Below are positions 27,701-35,926 of a DNA stretch of 64,000 bases, in pieces. The translations under genes were made by a program, and so were the position numbers. This stretch comes from Sphingomonas sp. NFR04 (lineage in GTDB: Bacteria; Pseudomonadota; Alphaproteobacteria; Sphingomonadales; Sphingomonadaceae): positions 124,001 through 188,000 of the forward strand of contig NZ_FORV01000005.1 in NCBI RefSeq assembly GCF_900114095.1, in the 5' to 3' direction. The notes below the pieces were generated by a model. The model did not search any database. It had not been told where the DNA came from and was given only the letters and a program-made list of their open reading frames with translations. Position 1 is the stretch's first letter. Every line of letters begins with the position of its first letter.

Positions 27701-28210
27701 ATGCCGATGATTCGCCAGCGCACCTTGGCCCTGCCCGCCCTCGCCCTGTTGCTGACCGCTGCCGCGGCCGGCCTCTACACGCCGCCGCCCGGCAGCGCCG
27801 AGCGCAGCGCGATCGTGAAAGTGCTCCACCATGGCGACGATCGGCCCGAGGCGCGCTTCACCTTCCGCACCTTCAAGGTTTTCCATCAGGGCCAGCGTGC
27901 GCTCGCCTATGTCCAGGGCAGCGGCGAGGTCGGCGACTTCGAGGCACTGCTCGAGCAGAAGGGCGCGGATCGCTGGCGCAAGGTATGGGGCGTGAGTGAC
28001 GGCGGCAGCGACAGCTGCGAGGCCGGCGCGCGCCATTATGCCTGGGCGGTCCGCCTGATCCAGGGCTATGGCCTGGCGCCCGACACGCTGATCCCCGGCA
28101 TCACCGGTCTGTCACGCGATCTGGCACGCCAGGCGAAGACCGAGCCCGAGCTGCAATGCGTCGGCGATCTCGACGGCGGCCCCGACGGCCCGGACGATCC
28201 CGACGCTTGA
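27701..28210 (+). CDS. exported protein of unknown function
   Basis: A 169-residue protein with an N-terminal signal-like helix (LALPALALLLTAAAAGLYTP). The segment AIVKVLHHGDDRPEARFTF then FRTFKVFHQGQRALAYVQGS looks like a compact alpha/beta domain. The tail is Asp/Gly/Pro-rich (GGPDGPDDPDA). One Cys pair (SCEAG, LQCVG) could form a disulfide in the periplasm. Starts at ATG 27701 or 27707. I do not recognise the family. Confidence 0.65.
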   Translation: MPMIRQRTLALPALALLLTAAAAGLYTPPPGSAERSAIVKVLHHGDDRPEARFTFRTFKVFHQGQRALAYVQGSGEVGDFEALLEQKGADRWRKVWGVSDGGSDSCEAGARHYAWAVRLIQGYGLAPDTLIPGITGLSRDLARQAKTEPELQCVGDLDGGPDGPDDPDA

Positions 28211-28240
28211 CGCGGCGCCGCCGCGGGCTATCGATCGGGC

Positions 28241-28639
28241 ATGGCAGAGGCCATCGGCACCTTCGACCAGATCGTCGCGCTCGCGCCCCGGCACGAAGCC
28301 GTGCTGCGGGCGCTGCGGGCGTTGGCGTTGGCGCTGCACCCCGGCCTGGTCGAAGTGTCCCGCCCCGGTGACCGCGCGGTGAGCTGGGGTTGGGGATCGA
28401 AGAAACTGTCCGAGGCCTATGCCTGCGCGCTGCCCTATCGCGACCATGTGAATCTGGCTTTCTACCGCGGTGCCGACCTGCTCGACCCGGAGGGCCTGCT
28501 CCGCGGCACCGGCAAGGCGATGCGCCACGTCCCGCTCACGGCGCCGGAACAGGTCGACGCGCCCGCGATCCGCGCGTTGCTGGTCGCCGCGCGCGAGGAA
28601 CGCCGACACGCACTGCGCCTCGACGCCGCGACCGCATGA
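28241..28639 (+). CDS. DUF1801 (YdhG-like) domain protein
   Basis: A 132-residue cytoplasmic protein. The C-terminal half contains DHVNLAFYRGADLLDPEGLL and RGTGKAMRHVPLTAPEQVDA, typical of DUF1801. The family's function is unclear. Its stop overlaps the start of the glycosylase gene (ATGA), so the two are translated together. Confidence 0.78.
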   Translation: MAEAIGTFDQIVALAPRHEAVLRALRALALALHPGLVEVSRPGDRAVSWGWGSKKLSEAYACALPYRDHVNLAFYRGADLLDPEGLLRGTGKAMRHVPLTAPEQVDAPAIRALLVAAREERRHALRLDAATA

Positions 28640-29154
28640 CCGAGCGCAAGCACAGCTTCCCGCCGGTCGTCGCGCCTGACACGCGGCTGCTCGTCCTCGG
28701 CTCGCTGCCCGGCGAGCGCTCGCTGGCGGCGGCGCGCTATTATGCGCATCCGCAGAACCAGTTCTGGCAGCTGATCTCCCCCGCCGCCGGCCGCGATCTG
28801 GTGCCGCTCGCCTATGCCGAGCGCCTCGACGCACTCCGCGCCGCGCGGATCGGGCTGTGGGACGTCGTCGCCAGCGCGACTCGCCCCGGCAGCACCGACG
28901 CCGCGCTGCGCGACATCGAAGCGCACGACATCGCCGCGCTCGCCGCCACCCTGCCCGATCTCCGCGCGATCGCGTTCAACGGCGGCACCGCCCAGCGCCA
29001 CGGACTGCGCCAACTTGGGACAATGGCGGCGCGCTACACCATTTTCGGCTTGCCATCGTCGAGCCCGCTCCACACCATCGGCGTCGCGGCCAAGGCCTCG
29101 GCCTGGGCCGAACTTTCGGCGTTTTCCCAACCGGTTATCGCTGAGAACGCTTAG
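28636..29154 (+). CDS. DNA-deoxyinosine / uracil-DNA glycosylase family protein
   Basis: A 172-residue protein of the small UDG-superfamily group annotated as DNA-deoxyinosine glycosylase. The characteristic motifs are SFPPVVAPDTRLLVLGSLPG, RYYAHPQNQFWQLI, GLWDVVASATRPGSTDAAL, AIAFNGGTAQRH and GLPSSSPLH. It should excise deaminated bases from DNA. ATG 28636 overlaps the upstream stop codon. Specificity cannot be settled from sequence alone. Confidence 0.85.
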   Translation: MTERKHSFPPVVAPDTRLLVLGSLPGERSLAAARYYAHPQNQFWQLISPAAGRDLVPLAYAERLDALRAARIGLWDVVASATRPGSTDAALRDIEAHDIAALAATLPDLRAIAFNGGTAQRHGLRQLGTMAARYTIFGLPSSSPLHTIGVAAKASAWAELSAFSQPVIAENA

Positions 29155-29256
29155 CAATAGCACCGGTTTGCGCGACTGGCTCGCAATAGACTGATAGTCA
29201 GTAGCAATACGGAATGGCCGCTCCACAGGGCGCGGCATAGCCCTTGTTGTACCGCC

Positions 29257-30588
29257 ATGTTGAACCGCCGCAGTGCCCTTTTCCGCTCCAGCGGCCCGGC
29301 CACCGACACGGCGGAGGATGCCCCCTCCTATCGCTTCCTCGAGCTGCTCGCGGTCAGCGCCAGCGATCTGCTCCAGGCCGAGGACCTCGCCCCCGCACTC
29401 GACGGCATCTTCGGGCTGATCCGCAGCGAGGTCGAGCTCGACGTCTTCTTCCATTACGCGTTCGACGGCAACGGCCTCGACCTCGATGCCTGGGCCGGCA
29501 TCACCCCCGAGCAGGTGACCGACTGGAGCCATGTGCCGATCGGTATCGCGATCTGCGGCGGGGTGGCGGAAAGCCTGGCGCCGATGATCGCGCGCGACAT
29601 CCAGCAGTCGGACGATCCCCGGCTGTCCTACGCCCGCGACATGGGGCTCGACGCCTGTTTCTGCACGCCGCTCCTGCACAACAATGTGCTGCTCGGCACG
29701 CTCGCCTTCGGGCGGCGCGGTCGTGCGACGTTCAGCGATGCCGAGATCCAGTTCCTCCAGACGCTGGCCAGCTATGTCACGCTGGCCAAGCATCGCATCG
29801 GCGTCGACCAGGAACTGCGCGCCCGGCTGCAGGAGCGCGACCGGATGCTCGCCGAGCGGGTGACGATCGAGCGCCAGATGCTCGAACTCACCCGCGCCAG
29901 CGCGCTCGGCTCGATCGCGGCGACAGTGGCGCACGAGCTCAACCAGCCGCTCTCCGCCGCCGCCAATTATATGGCCGCGCTCCGCCTGTCGCCGCAGAGT
30001 GACGAACGCATCCGCGACCTGAGCGGCGCGGCCGAGCAGCAGCTTCAGCGCGCCGGGGAGATCATCCGCCGCATCCGCCGGATGGTCCGCCAGAACGACC
30101 TGGTGCTGGAAAACCGCCCGGTGACCACCAGCATCGAAGAGGCGCTCAACCTCGTCCAGGCCGCGGCGCCGCTGCTGCTGCCGCCGGTGACGATCCAGGT
30201 CGCGCCCGACGCGGCCTTCGCCCGGTTCGACAATGTCCAGATCGTCCAGGTGCTCGCCAATTTGCTGCGAAACGCCGGCGAGGCGTGCCAGCACCACGCC
30301 GACGCCGCAATCCGCGTCACCGCCGAGCGACACGATCCGGACGAAGTCACCGTCCGGGTGATCGACAACGGCCCCGGCGTGCCGCCCGAGCAGCGCCACA
30401 CGCTGTTCCAGCCCGGCCTCGGCAAGGGCGCGCGCGACACCGGCGGCGGCCTCGGCCTCGGCCTCGCCATCTCGCACCACCTGATCGAGGGCCATGGCGG
30501 GCGGATCTGGGCGGAGGAAACCCCCGGCGGCGGGGCGACCTTCGCCTTCACAATCCCCGCCGGTCGCGATGCCGGGGCGGACGCCTGA
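29257..30588 (+). CDS. GAF-domain sensor histidine kinase
   Basis: A 443-residue soluble kinase. A GAF-like sensory domain (~28-185) contains a Cys pair (LDACFCTP, C134 and C136). A coiled linker (~185-212) and the dimerisation domain with phospho-acceptor H226 in TVAHELNQPLSAAANYMA follow. The ATP-binding domain carries LLRNAGEACQHH, DNGPGVPP and GGGLGLGLAISHHL. The histidine motif resembles FixL/DctB-type (HPK4) kinases. No response regulator is adjacent, so the partner is elsewhere. Signal unknown; cysteines or small ligands are candidates. Confidence 0.85.
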   Translation: MLNRRSALFRSSGPATDTAEDAPSYRFLELLAVSASDLLQAEDLAPALDGIFGLIRSEVELDVFFHYAFDGNGLDLDAWAGITPEQVTDWSHVPIGIAICGGVAESLAPMIARDIQQSDDPRLSYARDMGLDACFCTPLLHNNVLLGTLAFGRRGRATFSDAEIQFLQTLASYVTLAKHRIGVDQELRARLQERDRMLAERVTIERQMLELTRASALGSIAATVAHELNQPLSAAANYMAALRLSPQSDERIRDLSGAAEQQLQRAGEIIRRIRRMVRQNDLVLENRPVTTSIEEALNLVQAAAPLLLPPVTIQVAPDAAFARFDNVQIVQVLANLLRNAGEACQHHADAAIRVTAERHDPDEVTVRVIDNGPGVPPEQRHTLFQPGLGKGARDTGGGLGLGLAISHHLIEGHGGRIWAEETPGGGATFAFTIPAGRDAGADA

Positions 30589-30702
30589 CCAGCCACGTTC
30601 GGCAGCGCCGGCGCCAAACCCCTTGATGCAGGCAACCCGCGGATGGTAGCGCTATCGGGGATAGCAGCACGAGCTGCACAATCAGGACGAGAGGATAGGC
30701 TG

Positions 30703-31830
30703 TTGCGTCTTTCGCTGAAATTTTCGACGGCTGCGGCCGCCATCGCGCTGCTTGCCGGCTGCTCCGGGGGCAAGGCCCCGCAGAACGAGACCGCGTCCAA
30801 TGCCGCCGCTCCGGCCAATGGCTCGGACGAGGCGCGCAGCCCGGACGGCAAGCGCTACCTCGCCCAGCCGCTGGTCAAGGACCTCTATTTCGCCGATCCC
30901 TCGGCGCACGTCTTCAACGGCAAGATCTATATCTATCCCAGCCATGACGTCGACATGGGTATCCCCGACGACGATCTCGGCAGCCAATATGCGATGCACG
31001 ACTATCAGGTGCTGAGCATGGACCGCCCGGGCGGCCCCGTGACGGTGAACCCGGTCGCGCTCGACCTCAAGCAGGTCCCCTGGGCCTCGGAAAAGGCCTG
31101 GGCGCCCGACGCGGCGTTCAAGAACGGCACCTATTATCTCTATTTCCCGGCCAAGGATAAACAGGGCGTGTTCCGCATCGGCGTGGCGACGTCCAAGTCG
31201 CCGGTCGGCCCGTTCAAGGCCGAGCCGCAGCCGATCCAGGGCAGCTATTCGATGGACCCGGCGGTGTTCACCGACGACGACGGCCAGAGCTATCTCTATC
31301 TCGGCGGCATCTGGGGCGGCCAGCTCCAGCGCTGGGCGACGGGCAAGTACGATCCGAACGCCGGCGACACCGACCTGAAGAAGGACGACCAGCCCGCCCT
31401 CTCCGGCAAGGTCGCGCGCCTGGCGCCCGACATGAAGAGCCTGGCCGAACCGCTCCGCGACGCGGTGATCCTCGACGAGAAGGGCAAGCCCGTGCTCGGC
31501 GGCGACCATGACCGCCGCTTCTTCGAGGCGGCGTGGATGTTCAAGCGCGGCGGCAAATATTATTACATGTACTCGACCGGGGACACGCACTTCCTCGCTT
31601 ATGCCGTCGGTACGAGCCCGTATGGCCCGTTCAAATATACCGGCCGCATCCTCGAGCCGGTGCAGGGCTGGACGAGCCATGGCTCGGTGTTCGAGTATCA
31701 GGGCAAATGGTATCTGGCGTACCACGACACCCAGCTGACCAATAAGAACCACCTCCGCTCGGCCAAGATCACCGAGCTGACCTTCCGTCCGGACGGCACG
31801 ATCGAGACGCTGAAGCCGTTCAAGGATTGA
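30703..31830 (+). CDS. glycoside hydrolase family 43 lipoprotein
   Basis: A 375-residue five-bladed beta-propeller enzyme, probably acting on arabinan or xylan side chains. TTG 30703 is preferred because GAGGATAGG lies just upstream and it gives a compact lipoprotein signal with lipobox LLAGC; ATG 30643 is an in-frame alternative. Catalytic residues expected in GH43 are visible: the base Asp in DLYFADPSAHVF, the pKa-modulating Asp in GSYSMDPAVF, and the acid Glu in RRFFEAAWMF. It probably sits in the outer membrane facing the periplasm or surface. The exact substrate is unknown. Confidence 0.87.
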   Translation: MRLSLKFSTAAAAIALLAGCSGGKAPQNETASNAAAPANGSDEARSPDGKRYLAQPLVKDLYFADPSAHVFNGKIYIYPSHDVDMGIPDDDLGSQYAMHDYQVLSMDRPGGPVTVNPVALDLKQVPWASEKAWAPDAAFKNGTYYLYFPAKDKQGVFRIGVATSKSPVGPFKAEPQPIQGSYSMDPAVFTDDDGQSYLYLGGIWGGQLQRWATGKYDPNAGDTDLKKDDQPALSGKVARLAPDMKSLAEPLRDAVILDEKGKPVLGGDHDRRFFEAAWMFKRGGKYYYMYSTGDTHFLAYAVGTSPYGPFKYTGRILEPVQGWTSHGSVFEYQGKWYLAYHDTQLTNKNHLRSAKITELTFRPDGTIETLKPFKD

Positions 31831-31839
31831 GGCGCAGGG

Positions 31840-31869
31840 CGCTGCCGGTCTTTTCGGAGATCGGCAGCG
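31840..31869 (+). terminator. hairpin after the GH43 gene
   Basis: An 8-bp perfect inverted repeat (CGCTGCCG / CGGCAGCG) starts ten bases past the stop codon. No U-run follows, so terminator function is uncertain. Confidence 0.35.
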
Positions 31870-31977
31870 GCGGCTGTCTGCGCTTATGAAGGATGCGTCG
31901 CTCGGGCGGTCGGGCAGAGCAATGCATCGTGCGCGCTAGTAGCCAATGATTCGACGAGAATTGGTGGCTAGCTGCCG

Positions 31978-32418
31978 TCAGCGTCGCTCAGTCAATTGCA
32001 CCCAATCGGCTCGCCAATCGGTTTCATCAAAGTCGATAATCAGGGCGCAAGTCAGCGGTTGAGCGGCAGCGATAAAGCCGTCCGGATAGATCGTTCGAAG
32101 GAGCGAATCTGGCTGTGAGAGCGCTTGGCTACGGATTAGCAGCGCCGGTTCATTGTCGATGTTCCAGCCGATTATAACCGCCATGTCGCCAGCTTCCCGA
32201 AACTCGGCAACAATGCCCTGTAGGGAGCCGAACTGCCGCTTGCGGCGACCACCCCCTCGAAGCTGTTTGATAATGTCCTCTTGCCGCACGTCCGATAGCA
32301 CGGATGCGGCAACCCCCGCGGCCGCCCATGCTGCCACAACTTCCGGTGCACGTGTCGCGCGAACACGACGCCGTTGAAGTTCCGCAAGTCTCGATTGATC
32401 TGGCAGCATACCGAACAC
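31978..32418 (-). CDS. protein of unknown function in a lower-GC stretch
   Basis: A 146-residue open frame. The C-terminal half reads like a real folded domain (MAVIIGWNIDNEPALLIRSQ, then ALIIDFDETDWRADWVQL), with acidic and aromatic residues. The N-terminal half is Arg/Ala-rich and less convincing. Base composition is more AT-rich than the flanks. No signal peptide, membrane helix or known motif. The start could be internal. It may be recently acquired. Confidence 0.45.
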   Translation of the reverse strand: MFGMLPDQSRLAELQRRRVRATRAPEVVAAWAAAGVAASVLSDVRQEDIIKQLRGGGRRKRQFGSLQGIVAEFREAGDMAVIIGWNIDNEPALLIRSQALSQPDSLLRTIYPDGFIAAAQPLTCALIIDFDETDWRADWVQLTERR

Positions 32419-32434
32419 TTACCGGCCCGAGGAA

Positions 32435-32461
32435 CGTCCGCAAGTGGTGGAAAGCAGACAT
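32435..32461. repeat. degenerate dispersed-repeat fragment, copy 1
   Basis: CGTCCGCAAGTGGTGG followed by AAAGCAGACAT. It resembles the copy at 32929-32956 and, from memory, a degenerate repeat type common between genes in sphingomonads (a GCGGAC ... GTCTGC pair). Non-coding. Confidence 0.35.
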
Positions 32462-32522
32462 AGCAAGGCCACTCTTTGGAGCTGCAGCGAAGGAGGCCGA
32501 GATCTTCACTTCGAGGCGGAGG

Positions 32523-32867
32523 TTAGAGATTGCAATCCTTGCAGCACCGAGCGGTGGCACGCCGTCTTCGCATGATCTGAAGATCCTCATCACCAAGGAT
32601 TTTCGAGCATCTCGAACACCTCACAAAAAATGTCGGTATCAGACCTACCACCGTGATGGCAACAGAAGCAAAGATAACTATTTCAGGTACCTGTGATTTG
32701 AATATAAACCCAAGCACAAAGATGGTACCGGCCAAAACCGGAAATAACCTGGAGTACAGGTACACGTAAGAGAGCAGCAATTTGGTCTCCAAGAAATTCA
32801 GTTTCGGTCTCAGGTCTTTCCATTCAGCCTCGAAAGTGTGGTAGGTGATACCCGCAGCGAGGCTCAC
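32523..32867 (-). CDS. small membrane protein with C-terminal cysteine pairs
   Basis: About 114 residues from GTG 32867; the open frame continues upstream but reads repeat-like sequence there. Two hydrophobic helices (LFPVLAGTIFVLGFIF and IVIFASVAITVVGLIPTFFV) are followed at once by CSRCSKIL and, at the C-terminus, CCKDCNL. Two CxxC pairs about 27 residues apart look like a membrane-anchored zinc ribbon. The codon use is AT-richer than that of its neighbours. The start is uncertain and the family is not recognised. Confidence 0.5.
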   Translation of the reverse strand: MSLAAGITYHTFEAEWKDLRPKLNFLETKLLLSYVYLYSRLFPVLAGTIFVLGFIFKSQVPEIVIFASVAITVVGLIPTFFVRCSRCSKILGDEDLQIMRRRRATARCCKDCNL

Positions 32868-32928
32868 GCGAAAGTTACGGGAGCCGCGCCGCCGATACCG
32901 CAATCCGCAAGATGCCTTGTCTCGGGAT

Positions 32929-32956
32929 CGTCTGCAATTGGGGCGAAAGCTGACAT
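32929..32956. repeat. degenerate dispersed-repeat fragment, copy 2
   Basis: CGTCTGCAATTGGGGC followed by GAAAGCTGACAT aligns with copy 1 at about 20 of 28 positions, in the same orientation. It lies in non-coding sequence before the small acidic-protein gene. Confidence 0.35.
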
Positions 32957-33039
32957 CGAGGCGCTGCGGGCTTTCAAAAAAAGGGATCGGAGCCGCACGT
33001 CGATCCTGTGCGTTCGTGCAACGCAACGAAGGAAAAAGC

Positions 33040-33180
33040 ATGAATCCCACACGCACGCCCGGCAACGAGCCCGACGCCGGTGATATGTCCACGGAACCAG
33101 GGTTCGAGACGCCGCACGACAACCCGGCGGAGCAAGACCTTCCCGACGAGGATGCGGGCGCGCTGGGTGACTTCGCCTAG
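33040..33180 (+). CDS. small acidic protein of unknown function
   Basis: 46 residues starting at ATG 33040 after GAAGGAAAAAGC, a good ribosome site. Very rich in Asp, Glu, Pro and Gly (EPGFETPHDNPAEQDLPDED) and likely disordered. It has no hydrophobic core and no known motif. Confidence 0.5.
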   Translation: MNPTRTPGNEPDAGDMSTEPGFETPHDNPAEQDLPDEDAGALGDFA

Positions 33181-33249
33181 CGCACCCGCATGGGTGGCGC
33201 GTCGTGGGCGATCGCGGCCGGAGTGGCGCCGCAGTCCAAGCTCCCCGCC

Positions 33250-33759
33250 CTATTCCGCGCTGCTGTTGTTCCCCGCCTCATACGGCACCGCCAGCGCCTC
33301 GTTGTACATCTCGCGATGGACCTCCTGGACGGTCATCTTGTGCGCGCAGCCCTTCAGCAGCTGCGCGCCGATCCGCACCTCGACCGCCAGCGGCGCATCC
33401 TCGGCGCAGGCGGCGGGGCGGAGGGTGATCGTCACGGGGGCGCCGTCGGGAGTCTGGGTGGGATAGGTCGCAATCCCCTGCGCCAGCCGCGGCGAGACCG
33501 GGTAGAAGGGCATCTCCTTGGCGCCCTCCTGCTGGAACTGGATGCGGCCGGGGGCAAGGTCGAGCGCCCAGTCGCGACCCTCCACGGGACGAACCTGCAG
33601 CGGCGTCGACAGGTCGACGCCGCCCAGCATCGGGCCAGGCTGCACCGCGGCATTGGCGGGGTCGTCGGCGGCGTTTTCGGTAGGCGTGCCGCCACAGGCC
33701 GCGAGCAGCGCCAGCGGCATCAGGGTCCAGCCTCGCTTCCAGCAGATCCTCGGCGTCAT
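33250..33759 (-). CDS. lipoprotein of unknown function
   Basis: About 169 residues from ATG 33759; ATG 33765 lies two codons upstream but abuts the ribosome site. The lipobox LLAACGG is near residue 20. The mature part contains GRDWALDLAPGRIQFQQE, VTITLRPAACAEDAPLA and LLKGCAHKM, so one disulfide is likely. The Trp-x-Leu start and paired cysteines recall COG3650-type envelope lipoproteins, but I cannot confirm that. Function unknown. Confidence 0.65.
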   Translation of the reverse strand: MTPRICWKRGWTLMPLALLAACGGTPTENAADDPANAAVQPGPMLGGVDLSTPLQVRPVEGRDWALDLAPGRIQFQQEGAKEMPFYPVSPRLAQGIATYPTQTPDGAPVTITLRPAACAEDAPLAVEVRIGAQLLKGCAHKMTVQEVHREMYNEALAVPYEAGNNSSAE

Positions 33760-33980
33760 CGGCATCCTCTCCTCGGCCCTCCTCCCTGCGCAGTCGAAGG
33801 CGGCGGGTCAAGCACGGTAAACGTCCCCTTTCCGATCCCCTCTGCAACCTCCACGACTGTCAACCATGTCCCATTACGCGCAACATTGCGTCTGTTTCGT
33901 TGCGGCGCACCATTTCGTGTGACTCTATCACCCCTTTTCGCTTGACGATGATTACCACCTAAGGAAAAGCAACCTACGCT

Positions 33981-34370
33981 ATGAAAAACCCCTCCCCGAT
34001 CGCACTCTCCGCCGCGGCACTGCTTTCGCTCGCCGCTTGCAACAACAAGCCCGAAGTGGTCGACAGCCGCGCGCCGGATCCCATGGCTTCGCAGCTTGCG
34101 AACGCCGCGCCGGTCGAAACGCCGCCGACGATCGAAAGCTCGGTGAGCTTCCGCTGCCAGCCGGGCAACACCCTGCTGTTCGTGGACTTCTTCAAGGAAG
34201 GCAAGATGGCCTCGCTGCGCGAGAAGAAGGACTCGATGAAGTCGGTCCTGCTGCGCGCGCCGGAAGCCGGCAAGCCCTTCACCGCGGACGGCGGCTACAA
34301 GATCGACGGCAACGCCAAGGCGGCCAAGATCACCCTCGCCGACGGATCGGTCCACACCTGCAAGGCCTGA
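33981..34370 (+). CDS. MliC-like lipoprotein (putative lysozyme-inhibitor fold)
   Basis: A 129-residue lipoprotein with lipobox SLAACN. The mature domain (~55-129) has SVSFRCQPGNTLLFVDFFKE at its start and ADGSVHTCKA at its end, the two-cysteine, small beta-barrel pattern of MliC/PliC proteins. These inhibit host C-type lysozyme; a general envelope role is equally possible. The usual MliC SGxxY element is poorly conserved. A strong terminator follows the gene. Confidence 0.6.
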   Translation: MKNPSPIALSAAALLSLAACNNKPEVVDSRAPDPMASQLANAAPVETPPTIESSVSFRCQPGNTLLFVDFFKEGKMASLREKKDSMKSVLLRAPEAGKPFTADGGYKIDGNAKAAKITLADGSVHTCKA

Positions 34371-34396
34371 GCCTGCACCATCTCCCCGAGAACAAG

Positions 34397-34426
34397 GCCC
34401 GGCGGCTATTTCCGCCGGGCTTTTTT
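34397..34426 (+). terminator. rho-independent terminator
   Basis: A 9-bp GC stem (GCCCGGCGG / CCGCCGGGC), 6-nt loop, then TTTTTT, 26 bases after the MliC-like gene. Confidence 0.88.
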
Positions 34427-34454
34427 CATGCCAGCTAGGGCGCGGAGGTAGCGC

Positions 34455-35189
34455 GTGGCAACGATCGCAGTGTACAGCCTGAAGGGCGGCGTCGGGAAGA
34501 CGACGCTGACGGTGAACCTGGCCTGGGCATCCGCCATCCGCTCCGCCCGCCGCACCCTGCTCTGGGACCTCGACCCGCAGGCGGCCGCCACCTTCCTGCT
34601 CGGCGGCGACGAGGCCGGGCGGCACCAGGCGCAGGCGATCTTCTCCAAGGACGTCGCCGCCGCCAGGCTGCTTCGCGCCACCGCGATCGACCGCCTCGCG
34701 CTGCTGCCCGCCGACACGTCCCTCCGCCAGCTCGACCATCTGTTCCACGCGCTCGACAAGAAGAAGCGGCTCAGCAAGCTGCTCGACGACCTGGCGGAGG
34801 ATTTCGACCGCATCCTGCTCGATTGCCCGCCCGGCCTGACCGAGACCAGCGAGCAGGTGATGCGCGCTGCCGACCTGATCGTGGTGCCGGTGGTGCCCTC
34901 GCCGCTCTCGCAGCGCGCCTTTCAGGAGGTCGCCGCGCACCTCGCCCAGCGCGGCGCCAAGGTGCCGCTGATGCCGGTGCACGCGATGGTCGATCGCCGC
35001 CGCAAGCTCCATGCCGAGGCGCTGGAACGCCAGCCCGACTGGCCGGTGATCCCGATGGCGAGCGTGATCGAATCCGTCGCGGTGCAGCGCGCGCCGGTGG
35101 GTGCCTTCGCGCCCCGCAGCGCCGCCGCCAATGCGTTCAACGAGGTGTGGCAGGCGATCGAACGAAGCCTGGCCGCGCGCGTTCGCTGA
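34455..35189 (+). CDS. ParA/MinD-family ATPase without a ParB partner
   Basis: A 244-residue deviant-Walker ATPase. Walker A is SLKGGVGKTTLTVNLA (8-23) with the signature lysine. DLDPQAAATFLL is Walker A-prime, and FDRILLDCPPGLTETSE is Walker B. GTG 34455 follows GGAGGT by a few bases. ParA proteins position cargo (chromosome, flagella, storage granules) by dynamic binding to the nucleoid. No parB-like gene is adjacent; the next gene is aat, two bases away. Cargo unknown. Confidence 0.85.
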   Translation: MATIAVYSLKGGVGKTTLTVNLAWASAIRSARRTLLWDLDPQAAATFLLGGDEAGRHQAQAIFSKDVAAARLLRATAIDRLALLPADTSLRQLDHLFHALDKKKRLSKLLDDLAEDFDRILLDCPPGLTETSEQVMRAADLIVVPVVPSPLSQRAFQEVAAHLAQRGAKVPLMPVHAMVDRRRKLHAEALERQPDWPVIPMASVIESVAVQRAPVGAFAPRSAAANAFNEVWQAIERSLAARVR

Positions 35190-35191
35190 CC

Positions 35192-35926
35192 ATGGTCCAG
35201 CGCCGCTCGCCCCCCAAGGAACTAGACCCCGCGCTGGTGCTGCGCGCCTACGCCATGGGCGTGTTCCCGATGGCCGATGCCCGCGACGCCGGCTCGGTCT
35301 ATTGGGTCGAACCCAAGCTGCGCGGGGTGCTGCCGCTCGACGGCTTCCACCTCTCGCGCTCGTTGCGCAAGGTGGTGCTGTCGGACCGCTTCACGGTGAC
35401 GGTCGACCGCGATTTCGCCGGCATGATCCGGCTCTGCGCCGAAAGCGCGCAGGATCGGCCCGAGACCTGGATCAACGGCGCGATCGAGCGCGCCTTTATC
35501 GAGCTGCACCGGCTCGGCTATGCCCATTCGATCGAATGCTGGGAGGGCGATACGCTCGCCGGCGGGCTCTACGGCCTGGCGCTCGGCCGCGCGTTCTTCG
35601 GGGAGTCGATGGTCACGCGGGTGCGCGACGCGTCGAAGGTGGCGCTCACCCATCTCGTCGCGCGGCTCCAGGCCGGCGGGTTCCGCCTGCTCGACTGCCA
35701 GTTCATCACCGATCACCTCGCCTCGCTCGGCGCGATCGAGATTCCGCGCGACGACTATGTCGCGTTGCTGGGCGCGGCGCTGGGCGATTCGACCGGGGCG
35801 GTGTCGTTGCCGCCCTCGGCCTCCGGCGACCTCTTCGCGCTCGATGCGCCGGGCGACGAGGCGGGCACCGTGTCCGGGCCGCTGTCACGGAAGGTCATCG
35901 CGCAGCTCTTGGGCCAGACGTCGTAG
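35192..35926 (+). CDS. aat: leucyl/phenylalanyl-tRNA--protein transferase
   Basis: A 244-residue enzyme that adds Leu or Phe to N-terminal Arg/Lys of proteins, marking them for ClpAP. Visible motifs are AYAMGVFPMADARDAGSVYW, ETWINGAIERAFIELHRLGY, GGLYGLALGRAFFGESMV and the C-terminal QLLGQTS end. It starts 2 bp after the ParA-like gene. Its last 172 bp lie antisense to the end of the DUF2155 gene. Confidence 0.94.
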   Translation: MVQRRSPPKELDPALVLRAYAMGVFPMADARDAGSVYWVEPKLRGVLPLDGFHLSRSLRKVVLSDRFTVTVDRDFAGMIRLCAESAQDRPETWINGAIERAFIELHRLGYAHSIECWEGDTLAGGLYGLALGRAFFGESMVTRVRDASKVALTHLVARLQAGGFRLLDCQFITDHLASLGAIEIPRDDYVALLGAALGDSTGAVSLPPSASGDLFALDAPGDEAGTVSGPLSRKVIAQLLGQTS

